From the NCBI RefSeq assembly GCF_901709675.1, contig NC_051105.1, positions 12,012,604 to 12,076,603 of the forward strand: a stretch of 64,000 nucleotides of DNA. Reading direction: 5' to 3'. Below are positions 11,021 through 22,530 of this stretch, in pieces. The stretch is from Syngnathus acus (lineage: Eukaryota > Chordata > Actinopteri > Syngnathiformes > Syngnathidae). The position numbers and the translations under genes were made by a program. Each line of letters starts with the position of its first letter. The first letter of the stretch is position 1. The notes beneath the pieces are model-generated. The model was not told where the DNA came from. It saw only the letters and a program-made list of their open reading frames with translations, and searched no databases.

Positions 11021-12035
11021 TCGACAGGGTCCAGAATGCAACACAATGAATAAACCAAAATATTTAAAAAAACTGGTAATAAATACTCACAAACTTGCTC
11101 TAAAATATAATTAGAACAAACAATAAACACTAACTGTAATGAAAAAAAAGTACTATAACCCTGTTTCAAACTTTTCCGATTTGGTTCAGATAAAATGGAC
11201 GCCTGTGGTTTTGCTGGCGATTCAGTTTTTTTGAAGGATCGATTCAACCCTATATTATTGGGTATGTATTCAAGACTCAACATGAAAGTGCATGACACAA
11301 ATGATGTCCAACCAAGTTCAAATTTCAATCATATGGTTTTTATGAGGCCACTTTTGGCCTGATGTTAAATATATAAGGTATAAACATTAAAAGGAACCAG
11401 GATCTAAAATACATCATTTATCCATTTTAGGCTTTGGTCCAGACCAGTGGGACAAAGTACAAGCGTGTTCATATGTTACAAAACAAGACCTAAGACATGG
11501 ACCTGACCAGCAGCAGGAAGCTTTCAGAACTGCTGTATCTGTGCCACATATGTCATCTGAGTCAATAGATTAACTACTGACTGCAGCTCAAGATAGCGTT
11601 CCATGAATGCGTGCTTGTTCAAGAAAATGAAGCAGAAATGTTCTAGGTTTGCTTTGATCAAATTTTAAGGCCTTGTAAGATACTCAAATCTGATTTTGTT
11701 CTTCTGCATATGTAATGTGAAGATGTACTTTGTTTTTTGTAGGTATGTGTGGAGCAATACAGAGTAACTCATGGGAACACGCTGTCAATAAAAGCATTAG
11801 TATAAACAAAAAAATCCCTTTATTAGCTTCCAAGTGGAAGGTTATGCTAATGGAGCTGTTAAAATTACTATAAAAATGTAAACTCTTTTCCTGATTACAG
11901 TATTTAAGTGTTTAAACAAAAAAAATGCAAATATAATATATGTATATTTTTAACAATAAGATCTGTCAACATTACACTACAGGTAACAAGGTAACACTGT
12001 TTTTCACACCCATTCTGTGCGATCTTCAAAATCTG
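11021..12035. other. Intergenic and likely 3' UTR of the kelch gene
   Basis: No coding signal of its own. The part next to 12036 should be the kelch 3' UTR. A minus-strand AATAAA lies at 11824-11819. The rest is AT-rich and unassigned. Confidence 0.5.
11819..11824 (-). terminator. Candidate polyadenylation signal of the kelch gene
   Basis: Minus-strand AATAAA about 212 nt beyond the kelch stop codon, in the correct orientation. Chosen only by position; AT-rich surroundings make chance matches likely. Confidence 0.4.
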
Positions 12036-15000
12036 TCAAGAGTCAGACAGAGTCATTTGCCAAACTGATAGAGGATTAAGTCCGGAACACGGTCTGCCGC
12101 CAAACACCAGTAGCAGGTCAGGCAAATGCTGTGATATGTCGTCATCCTCTTCTTCGAGCAATTCCTCCTCCGTGCAGCTCCAGTGCTTACTAAATGCTTT
12201 ATTTTCAAATGTTAGACAATTTTCTCCCTGATGCACATTTTTTTCCAGTAAGACACTTTTGTCCAGTTCTGTTGCATTACTAATAGTTTTGAGGTGGCGT
12301 TTCTCTAAAGTGAACGTTTGAAGCTCTATAGCACCCTCTGACCCTAGAAAAGTGAGCGGGGCAGGAAAACATTTGTTTTGGAAAGGCCTACATTTTTCCT
12401 CTTGCAGCTTCGGGTGGGTCTCTGAGCAGATGCTGGTGGTGTCGGCTGTGTACTTGGGACCCAGACCAATACAACAGTGGTGCATCTTATCCGGAGAGCT
12501 TGATCCCGGCATTGTGTTTATTTGCCACCATGTATGAGTGGAGAAGTTGTACCTCCATAAACAGTTCTTTGGATAGTTCAGGCTTTCTCCACCTCCAAAA
12601 AGAAGCATGCTGTCCTTGTAGGCTACCGCTGAGTGACCAATTAATTTTGAGGGTCCAGACCTGGGGAACATATCAATAGGTGTGTTTAGGGCATTTGAAA
12701 TTTTTCTTGGGGTGTAGTTATATTTATGCCATCACCATGTAATCATTTGTTTAAGACGTATGCGAGAATTTAAACACCACCACTCCACTTGTCAATTATT
12801 CTATTAGCCTAAGAAAAATAGTACATATCTGGTAAATGGTTAATTATTCTATTAGCCTAAAAAAAATAGTACATACCGTATTTATTCTAATTATCGCCCA
12901 TATTCTAATAATCGTGTGTGTTAGCGATGACATAAATAAAAAACATTGATACCTCTAATTATCGCCCATGCTGCTAAAAATTCCCCCCAAAACTTACGTT
13001 TTCCTCCGCGACCGCATGCCGACATCATTGCGCAAGTTTAAATATGACTGATTTGACAGCACGTCTAATGTCCCTTTTAAATTGTTTTTTTCCATAAACT
13101 ATGATACAATTACACTCGTCACTCCGCTACAATATCCTCACACAATTACGTTATCGGGGCGTGCGCTTGAACAAGACGATCGCGATAACATGACGTGCGC
13201 AACATGTGATGTACGACGGTAAGGTGTCGCATCGATGGAGCGTCAATTGACGCACCCCGCTGTTAGAGGTAGATCAAAACAGCCGCTGTTCTAGTGTTAA
13301 GAACACCAGTGAGATGCAGCTATTGCATACTACATAAGGAAAATATACATATTATCGCCCATTTCAGTGCCCCTTGGCGATCAGACAATAAGTGTTCTCT
13401 ATTAATCGCCCACCCCCCCTGTTGGACATAAACCTTCTCTAATTATCGCCCTGGGCGATAATTAGAATAAATACGGTATCTGGTAAATGGCATTTGAGTG
13501 GTGCAGAATGGTGTCCTTACACTAAATAGAGCTGTAACTTTGTTTAACCCTAAAGTCTTCTCAGTAACTGACCAGAGACAACTTCAGCCAGGCCTGTTAA
13601 AATTGTTCACATCAAACCAAGGCAATTTTGTCCTTTACGGTAACAAAATCATCACAGGACAAAGTTACGGTGGCTGAACTAACAAACACTTTACACAATG
13701 GTCACAGTTATCTCTCCACTGACTGTGGAAACAAATTGAATACAAAAATATTCAGTGACATCAAGATTGCAACAAAGATGTCCTGTGGTTGCACGAAAAC
13801 CTAGGCTTTAGTTGAAAACGTGTTGGCAGCATTTAGACAAGGATGTTTGTCAGCAGAGCTTGAGAAAGCCCAGTATTTCAGCATCTGTTTGGATGCATCA
13901 AATTCTGGCCACATGAAGGTGATTCCTTACACCGTTCAGTATTTGGTGAATTACCGTCAATTTCGGACTATAAGCTGCAACTTTTTTCTCAAATTTTGAA
14001 CCCTGCCGCTTATAGTACGGTGCGGCTTGTATAGGATTTTTTCCGTGATTTATGTGATGACTTGAACACTTTTATACACTCGTAAAAAGGCTGTGGACCG
14101 CTGTTGTGTGGCACCGCTTTGCTGGCCGAGAGATATGTGACACGGTCACTGGGGAGAAAAGTGGTGTGTTGATCGCATGTCCATCCGCCAGGCAAATAGT
14201 GCCGTATAATTCAGACAAAGAAGAGGGAACGAGATCAAGACGGACATTATATGAAGATGGCGGCGCGTGCACACGCAGCGGCCTCTCTCTGTCCCGAACG
14301 GTGTTTTGTTTTGTCGGTTAATGTGGGTTTGTCCGACAGTTTTGTGTGTTCGTCTCGTCGTACCGGGTTGTGCTACAAGTGCGGCGGGCTGGTTCTGCTC
14401 GACATCGGCGAAAGCGAGTTTTGTGGTGATCTGGACTTTGAAGCGGGGACATTAAAGGCGCTCGGTCTGCTCCGTCCTGGAGCGTCGCCGGACTCGCCTG
14501 CTATTCCTCCCCCGGTTGGGCGTCCGGGCCAGGCTGGCGGCCAACCCAGCTCGCCCGGCCGTGCCTTCCATTCTTCTGGCGAACGTTCGATCGCTGGACA
14601 TCAACATGCCTGCTGAGTTCTACGGACCGGACAGTGCGTAACTGCTGTGCATCTGGAGCGGATGGCGTGCTATCGGGCGGACCGGGCCATTGTACGAGGG
14701 GGAACATCGCGAGGAGGTGGGCTGTGCGTCTACATCCGTGACGAATGGTGCCGGGACTCTGTTGTGGGATGCTAGCACTGCTCGCCACTGGCGAAGTTTG
14801 TGATCTCCAGGCTGTTGGGGTCCTGAACTCTCTCCCCCGTTGTTTTACTTGTATGTTAATCGTGTACTGTGTCTCGTCACCGTGGGATAGGGGAAACGAA
14901 ATTTCGGTTTCTTTGTGTGTCTTAGCATGAAGGAATTGACAATAAAGCTGACTCTGACTCTGACTCTCATTACTGAAAGGAAGCATTTATACACAAACCG

Positions 15001-18000
15001 TCATTATGGGGGACAAAAGAAATGCATATTATACCGCTTTTAAGTTAAAGGCAGTCGATTTGGCCCATTGTTGATGACATCGTGTTGTGTCACCCTTTTC
15101 TTTCTTTATTTCCCAGTCGCGTCTACGCTGGAGCTATACGTGTAGCTCGCTAGTTTAATGTAACTTAGCGCTTCGTGCATTAAAATTACCATGAACAGAC
15201 CCTCATAATGAAAAATGCTAGAAGAAATGCATAAAAGCGATGACGAAAGAGAGACTGAGAAAGTGTGTGGTGAAGGACATCTAACGCTATTCCAATCGGA
15301 CACTGACGAGGAAAACTTCGATGGTTTCAGTGCACAGGAGGAAGATGAAGACGGCTCTTTTTTTACTTTTACTGGTACGTTTTTTTAACCAGACCTGTTC
15401 GTGCTGTGCTACCGTGTTGCTCCTGTGTTACCGCCGCGTCTCAGTGACTTTTACCGGTAGGTTCTTTTTAATCCAGCCCTATTAGTGCTGTGTTACTTCC
15501 GTGTTGCTGCGGTATTACTGCCGTGGCACAGGCAGTGTTTGGAAATGTTAAGGTATGTTATTAAAACTTTAAAAAGGCTTTCTGTGTCCTGTCTTTCTTT
15601 GTAGATAACTCGCTTGCACACTTCCGTGTTGCTGCGGTACTACTGCTGCGTCACAGGCAGCTTTTAGAAAGACATGTTAAAGTATGTTATTAAAACTTTA
15701 AAAAGTCTTTCTGTGTACTGTCTTTCTTTGTAAATAACTCAAGATTCAAGATTCAAGAGTTTTTATTCGCCATGTTTGAGCGTGCCAAACAAGGAATTTG
15801 ACTTCGGTAAATCACAGCCTCTGTTCAATATTTAGGTGACTAACACTCAGGACATGTGAAGAATGGCAAATATTGTCAAACATCCCCTGATCTTAAACTC
15901 GTGCGCAGGTGCGGCTTATAGTCCGGTGCGACTTATATAAGAAAAAAACTAATTTTTTAAAACTAACGAATTTTAGCTGGTGTGGCTTATAGTCCGGTGC
16001 GGTTTATAGTCCGGTGCGGTTTATAGTCCAAAAATTACGGTAAATTGAATCCAAATAGACTTATCTGTCTACTACTGTATGTACTGTATGTGCCAAGTTA
16101 TTTCAGTTATATGTCCTTCTATGTATTTGTTTAGCCAAGAGCAGCAAGCAGCAGAGGCACAGGCAAGCACAAGCAAAGCACCCACCACACGCTAAGCAAT
16201 CAGGTAAGCTGTTTGACATTACACTTTACATTGTTACATTTGGTTATTCTTACAGACAGTGAAAAATGACATTACTTGATTTTATTCCACATAAGAAAAC
16301 AGAACCCATTATTTATTCCCCTCTTTCCCCCCCAACACTGCCTCCAGGTGTCCACAACAACAAAAAATGTTGAAAATAAACTAAAAATAACAAAGGCCTG
16401 CTATTAAATAAAGCAATTAACTAAACAAATAACTAGTAAGTGTCATTTTTACTAATAAGAGCTATACAACTGTAGCGTAGAAGGGTGATTTTTATTTTGG
16501 GTTAGATTTGCTTCCAAATAAAAAGGTCGATTTGATGGTCAAAATTTACAGGATTTTTGTCATACACAAGTGGCAACCCTAGTTGGCATTGGGTCTTGGA
16601 CTTGAATGCTATCACAGCTTTAATCAAGTCTGTATAGGGTCAAAACCAAAGGACAAACGTAACTTACTTAGTTTTGAGTGAACTCCAAGTGTAGGTGGCA
16701 GGATTCCATTTCCAGAAATCTCTCTGCTCTCTCAAGCCTTTCAAACCACCAAACAGGTACATGCAGCTCTGGTAGACCATTGCAGAGTGACTGTGTCTTG
16801 GACCTGGGCTAACAGATCCCTGGTCCAAACTGGTGAGCAGCGACCAATCCATGGTTTCTGTAAGGCAAACGGACACAAATATTAACTCAAAGAATACAGT
16901 GATCCCTCGTTTATTGCTGATAATTGGGTCCAAGATAGGGCGATAGGTGAAAATCTGTGATGTGGAATCAATATTTTTACGATATCCGCACAAGACTTTT
17001 ATAATTTTGTTTTTAAACACTTTACAGTATTTTTAAACAATTTGTTGTATTTTAAACACTTTTAAACATTTTAAACTTAAACTGACTTTTAGAAACATTC
17101 TTTAGGGCTTCAGTATGAGTCAAAGTCACACAAAACACGACCGTAAACGTGCTCTAGCCGTGCTGGCCGGCTGACACGCTGGCCGGCTGACGCGTCCTCA
17201 CGCTGGTCCGCTAAACACTTTTTAAACATTTTAAAGTTGATGATGATGATGATAGAACTTTATTCATTCCACAGCGGGAAAATTTACTTGTCACAGCAGT
17301 GTACAAGAGTACAAGAATACAAGTGCCAAATTTAAAAAAGGATAAATAACAGACAAGGACAAAGACAAGTGCCACTAGTAGCGGTAGAGACGAAACACAA
17401 TTTTATCAAGCGCCACGCATGCTGTAGAGTCTGACAGCAGCGGGAATGAAGGACCTGACTTTTAGAAACATTTAGACATGCCCGCGCGCTGGTCCGCGGT
17501 GTCGTGCATACCCAATGCAGAACTGCACACGCTAATCAGTGCTGATCGCTGCCACCTATGCCCTTGTTATCTGCAGTGGATTGTCTGCCTCGATACACGT
17601 ATGCCTGCCACCTGGTTCTGCTATGCCATCTGATTCCCGTTTGGCTGATCCGCGTTGTAGCGCGATGCATGTTTCCTGAATCACTGTTTAGCGAAAGCCT
17701 GTCTTATGATCTGCTCTGGACTCTATTTGGCTCAACCTTCTTTCTGCCTGTTCCCGACCACGAGCTTGCTATGCCAGTCTGCTTCGCTGAGGCGCACTTG
17801 CTGACGGGCTCGTCTGCTTGCCTCGTCGTCCTGCCTGCCGGCATTCCAGCCCTCTTTGTCTCCTTTAAACTAAATAGGCTTTTATTATTATTACTACTAT
17901 TATTATTATTATTATTATTATTACCAGAGATGGGGACTCGAGTCACTGTGACTTGGACTCGGGTCGACTCGAGTCGCTGTTTTGATGACTTGTGACTTGA

Positions 18001-21000
18001 CTTGACAAAAAATGAAAAAACTTGAGACTCGACTTAGACTTGGAAGTTAAAGACTCGGGACTTGACTTGACTTGAGACACGATGACTTGAATGACTTCAG
18101 TGTTATTTAGTTTATGTTTTCAGTTTGAATATAAAATTAATCATACATTTAAAAAAGTATTATCGATAACACGGTAAGAGCGCAGGCTGAGAATGGCGTT
18201 GTCATGATTGGATCACTACCCTGTCAATCAATCAGTCGTGCCCTGTCTACCTACCGACCGTGTTTATTGGAGAATCACGCCCCTTTATATCAGACATGCG
18301 CAAACATGTCAGCGGGAGCGGTACCGCGAGTCAACACCTTCGGCTATCGCAATTACTTTTATGACGGCAAAAGACGGACAGCACAGTGCGAGATATGCAA
18401 CAAAAACATTTCGGACAGCCAGACGACAACTTCAAACTTTGTCCGTCATCTGAAGAGCCATTCTGCCAAGTAAGTGCTTTTGATTTATCTAAATAGGTGT
18501 GTGTATATATACATAGCTTTAATGCAATGAATATGATGATGAAACTGAATTACCGTTTTTTTCCAAGTATAATGCGCCCCCATGTATAATATATAAAATA
18601 TAATATAATAATAAAAATGGCATGTTGATGCTGGAAAAAAGCCTGTACCCATGTATAATACGCACCCAAATTTGGACTTTTTTTTTAAAATTTTTTTAAA
18701 GTCCCAATGATCGTCACACACACGCATCTGGGTGTGGTGAAATTTGTCCTCTGCATTTGACCCATCCCCGTGTGATTTTGATCCATCCCCTGGGGGAGAG
18801 GGGAGCAGTGAGCAGCAGCGGCGCCGTGCTCGGGAATCATTTGGTGATCTAACCCCCCAATTCCAACCCTTAATGCTGAGTGCCAAGCAGGGAGGCAATG
18901 GGTCCCATTTTTATAGTCTTTGGTATCACCCGGCCGGGTTACTTAAGTCCGTAAATGTAAAATTATTTCAGAAAAAAGATCATCTTTGGGAACAACCGGA
19001 TGTTATTCTGCCGGTCAGTATCACTGTGCATGCAGTAGCAAACTCGATAGCGAAGAAATATGTGAGACAAAAATTGTTGTACCGTGATTTTCTTAAAAAA
19101 AAAAAAAAATTGTACCCATGTATAATGCGCACCCCAGATTTTAGGACAATGAATTAGTTAAATTTTGCGCATTATACATGGAAAAAAACGGTAAGTAAAT
19201 ATGACTTAATATGGAGCAAGTTAATAAATAAACACTACAGTTAACTTGACTTGGACTTGACTTGACCTATTTAAGGACTTGACTTGGACTTGACCTATTT
19301 AAGGACTTGACTTGACTTGACTTGACTTGCCCAAGACAAAAATGACTTGGGACTTACTTGAGACTTGAAGGTTAAGACTTGAGACTTACTTGAGATTTGC
19401 ACATGTGTGACTTGGTCCCATCTCTGATTATTACTATTATTAGTATTATTATTATATGTACTCAATGGTTGTTCGTCTCTGTGTGCCCTGCAATTGGCTG
19501 GTAACCGCTTCAGGGTGTCCCCCACCAACTGCCCGATGACTGCTGGGAGAGGCTCCAGCACGCCCGCGATCCCAAGCGGTGTAGAAAATGGATGGATGGA
19601 TTATATGTACTCACCACAATCCAAACTCCAAAATTCTCGAGATGATCCCTTTATATCTATGAAGCCGCCATATACCAGCATGGATGAACCTATCACCACC
19701 GCACTGTGGCCTTTTCTGTTGGTTGGCATTGGTGTCTATAGCCATGAAAATGTAACACAGAGACACAAGTTGGTTTAGTTATGTAGTGACATTTTACCTC
19801 AAGGCACTTGAAATGGAATAGGTCTAGACCAGTGGTTCTTAACCGGGGGTGCTCGCACCCCCTAGGGGTGCGAGAATGCTTCCTAGGGGGTACGAGGATA
19901 CCCTGGGGGAAATTTAAAATTTGGGGGGGATAATGGTCGGGTAACCGAAAAAAGTGACAAATTCTGGAAATCAAGAAGTCATTGTGTTAATTGGCATTAG
20001 GGATAATGCTAATTAAGCCTTACTTTATAGCTGTAAAGTAAACCGATTATTATTATAATAATTATTTAGGGTTAGGGTTAGGGGTGCGAGAACTGGTTGG
20101 TGATTGAATGGGGTGCGAACAAGGAAAAAGGTTAAGAACCACTGATCTAGACCAGGGGTGGCCAACCAGTCAGAGACTAAGAGCCACATTTTTTACTGTC
20201 ATCGCAAAGAGCCACATCATACACATGAGCACACATGAACATACCCCCCACACACACACTCACACACACGCACACACACACACATGCACACTCACACGCA
20301 CACACACAAACACGCGCGCGCACACACACACACCTCTGCTCAGCCAAATTTATTGTGTGACATTATCATGTCACGCACCAACATGATAATGACAAATTGA
20401 CTCCTACTGTACTAAAACCACAGACCAAAGACCACATTTTCAACAATGAACATTGTGTGCATTGTCTCACACAGACAAACTCTCAGTTCAACAAATTCCA
20501 CAAACAAAAACATAAGTTTTTTCATTTACTATGTGTGGCGGGACAAACCATTCGTTTTAGTTTGTCGTTTTCAGGAGACAAGATTTCAATAACGTCACTG
20601 AGGCATTTTTTAACGAACTCCACTTCATTGTATGGCTTTTTAGCCCGTGCAATGTTCCAAGCCAGTTGAAACAATGCAAGCGTGACAGTCTCTGAGTGCT
20701 TCGTAATTTTTTTGAAAAACTGTACCTATGTTTCTGCCTGACTTTTCAAAGTGTCTAAACTTGTGCTTGCGAAATTCAGTCCCTTTTGGAAAGTCCTTAT
20801 CGATACTGGCATGAAGTGAGCTGAAGTGGCGCTGAACATTTGAAGCTTTTAAATGCGCTAATGACGTCCGACATATCAGGCAGAATGGCTTGCCATTGCG
20901 TTCAACAAAAAACAACTTTAACTCTGTTAAAAACATCCTGTGTTCATCGTCATATATTCGTTTAGCTGTGCATTTTTTCCTTGCCATTTTGAGAGCGAAA

Positions 21001-22498
21001 TTGACACTCCTCAAATGGGTTTGTCCCTCCTCCTTTGCGGGATTTCACCTCACGCGCATGCGCGTTTGACCAAAATACCATATTGAACTCAAGCGAAGCA
21101 AATACGCACAAAAAATAAACACAAATGTTGATATGAACGTAAAAGAGACGCATGAAACCAGCCAAAGAGCCGCATGCGGCTCGCGAGCCGCGGGTTGGCC
21201 ACCCCTGATCTAGACCATGCTCACTCACTTATTCACTGACAAACATTGATCAATCGCTCAGATTTTGAACATAATAATTCATTCATTCATTCATTCATTC
21301 TTTCATTCTCCGTATCAATTATCCTCACTAGGGTACTGGCTGTGCTGGAGCCTATCTCAGCTGGGCGAGAGGTGGGGTACACTCTGAACTGATTGCCTGC
21401 AAATCGCAAGGCACATCTAGACAAAAACCATTCACACTCAAATTAACATTCATGGACAATTTAGAATTTTAGAGCATTCAATCCACCTGGTATGCATGTT
21501 TTGGGATTGTGGGAGAAAACTGAAACATGGAGAACATGCAGGAGAACATGCACACTCCACAAAAAAAGAGTCAAACCCACAACCTCTGAAGTGTGATGCG
21601 GATGTGCTAACAAGTTGGCCACCAATAAACATGCAAATGTTAATGAGTATTTTTACTTTTTTTGTGGTTTTCATCACTTAATGTCTTATATTGTAAAATT
21701 TAAGTACATATAATTTATAGAGATCTAGCGTGAGAATGTGATGATTTTGTCACTCGATTCACAGAACGATAGTGGTGAGTGGTTGGGCAAGGTAGTTGAG
21801 ACTGCAAAGACAGAAGTAGTAAGTGAAAGGGGATGACAAAAGAAACACTTTGTTCTTTTAGCAGTAATTGTATAGCATATATTGGTATGTTTTTGTTTGG
21901 TCCATGGTCTTTTTTTAATTTGAACCCAACTTTCACATTTTTTTTTAAATTTGTTAAATCATAATTTATTTTTCCAAGATATTTGATGCATTAAAAAAAA
22001 GTGTCAAACCAATTCATCGATTAATAAAAAAAAGCCAACTTCACATGTCACCATTAATTGATTTTCATATTTTCATGTGGGTGTTAGTTTTTGCAATTTG
22101 CTAATTAATTGAAGCAACAAAATAATGAGAAGCCCAATGGGAGCGGAACGAGGGCTTTTTAGGAAGCCGAGCCTAAAGAAACGGCTCTCGTAAAATAACT
22201 ACAATTCCCATCATTTTCTAAAACCACAACACAAGCAGGTTCGTAGATTTTTCATTTTTTTCCCCAACTTTAACCTGACATTACATCAACAGGAAGCAGA
22301 ACCTTTTTGTAAAAGAGCAAAATTAATTTGAAAAAAATGCAAAGAACAAAAACATAACCTTACCTTAGGAACATTTGCTTTTCTTGGACAGTGCACCCAT
22401 TTGAGCTTTACTTAAATAGACAAAAAGAACAATGTTGGAAAATGTGATTCCAAAGGAAAATATAAACCAACAAGTTGTGCTGTTTTGTCACATAACTT

Positions 22499-22530
<32 letters not shown>

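Larger units (their letters stand above)
13954..16040. mobile_element. TA-flanked TIR element containing LINE pieces
   Basis: The ends are inverted (CCGTCAATTTCGGACTATAAG on the left; CTTATAGTCC motifs and AAAAATTACGG on the right), with TA on both flanks (13952-13953, 16041-16042). Subterminal sequence repeats GTGCGGCTTATAGTCCG several times near 15910-16028. The interior holds a deleted LINE (14238-14967), a 124-bp tandem duplication and a second short LINE end. No transposase was seen, so it is non-autonomous. Confidence 0.8.
17935..19426 (+). mobile_element. Non-autonomous Ac-type hAT with nested insertions
   Basis: The ends are inverted (CAGAGATGGGGACTCGAGTC on the left; GTCCCATCTCTG on the right), and the 8-bp target duplication ATTATTAC is perfect. 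That octamer fits nTnnnnAn, the pattern known for the Ac branch of hATs. Many TTGACTTG repeats near both ends look like subterminal transposase-binding sites. The interior keeps only a first transposase exon (18306-18473), then a nested TIR element at 18553-19191 that itself holds a SINE-like repeat. Confidence 0.9.
20153..21207 (-). mobile_element. Non-autonomous hAT inserted at the same octamer
   Basis: Ends CAGGGGTGGCCAACCAGTC and GGGTTGGCCACCCCTG; target copies ATCTAGAC at 20145-20152 and 21208-21215 are identical. Internal TIR-proximal text GAGCCACAT / GAGCCGCATG is typical of fish hATs. It carries a transposase fragment at 20530-21014 and a CA-repeat that replaces the rest of the gene. 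Confidence 0.9.

Noticed and set aside
14251-14616. A 121-codon host gene with a CxxC motif
   Set aside because: The same stretch continues into LINE endonuclease sequence and a LINE 3' tail, so it is part of the deleted LINE.
17558-17995. 145-codon plus-strand frame as a membrane protein gene
   Set aside because: The Leu-run comes from the TTA microsatellite, there is no known domain, and the frame runs into the hAT terminus at 17935.
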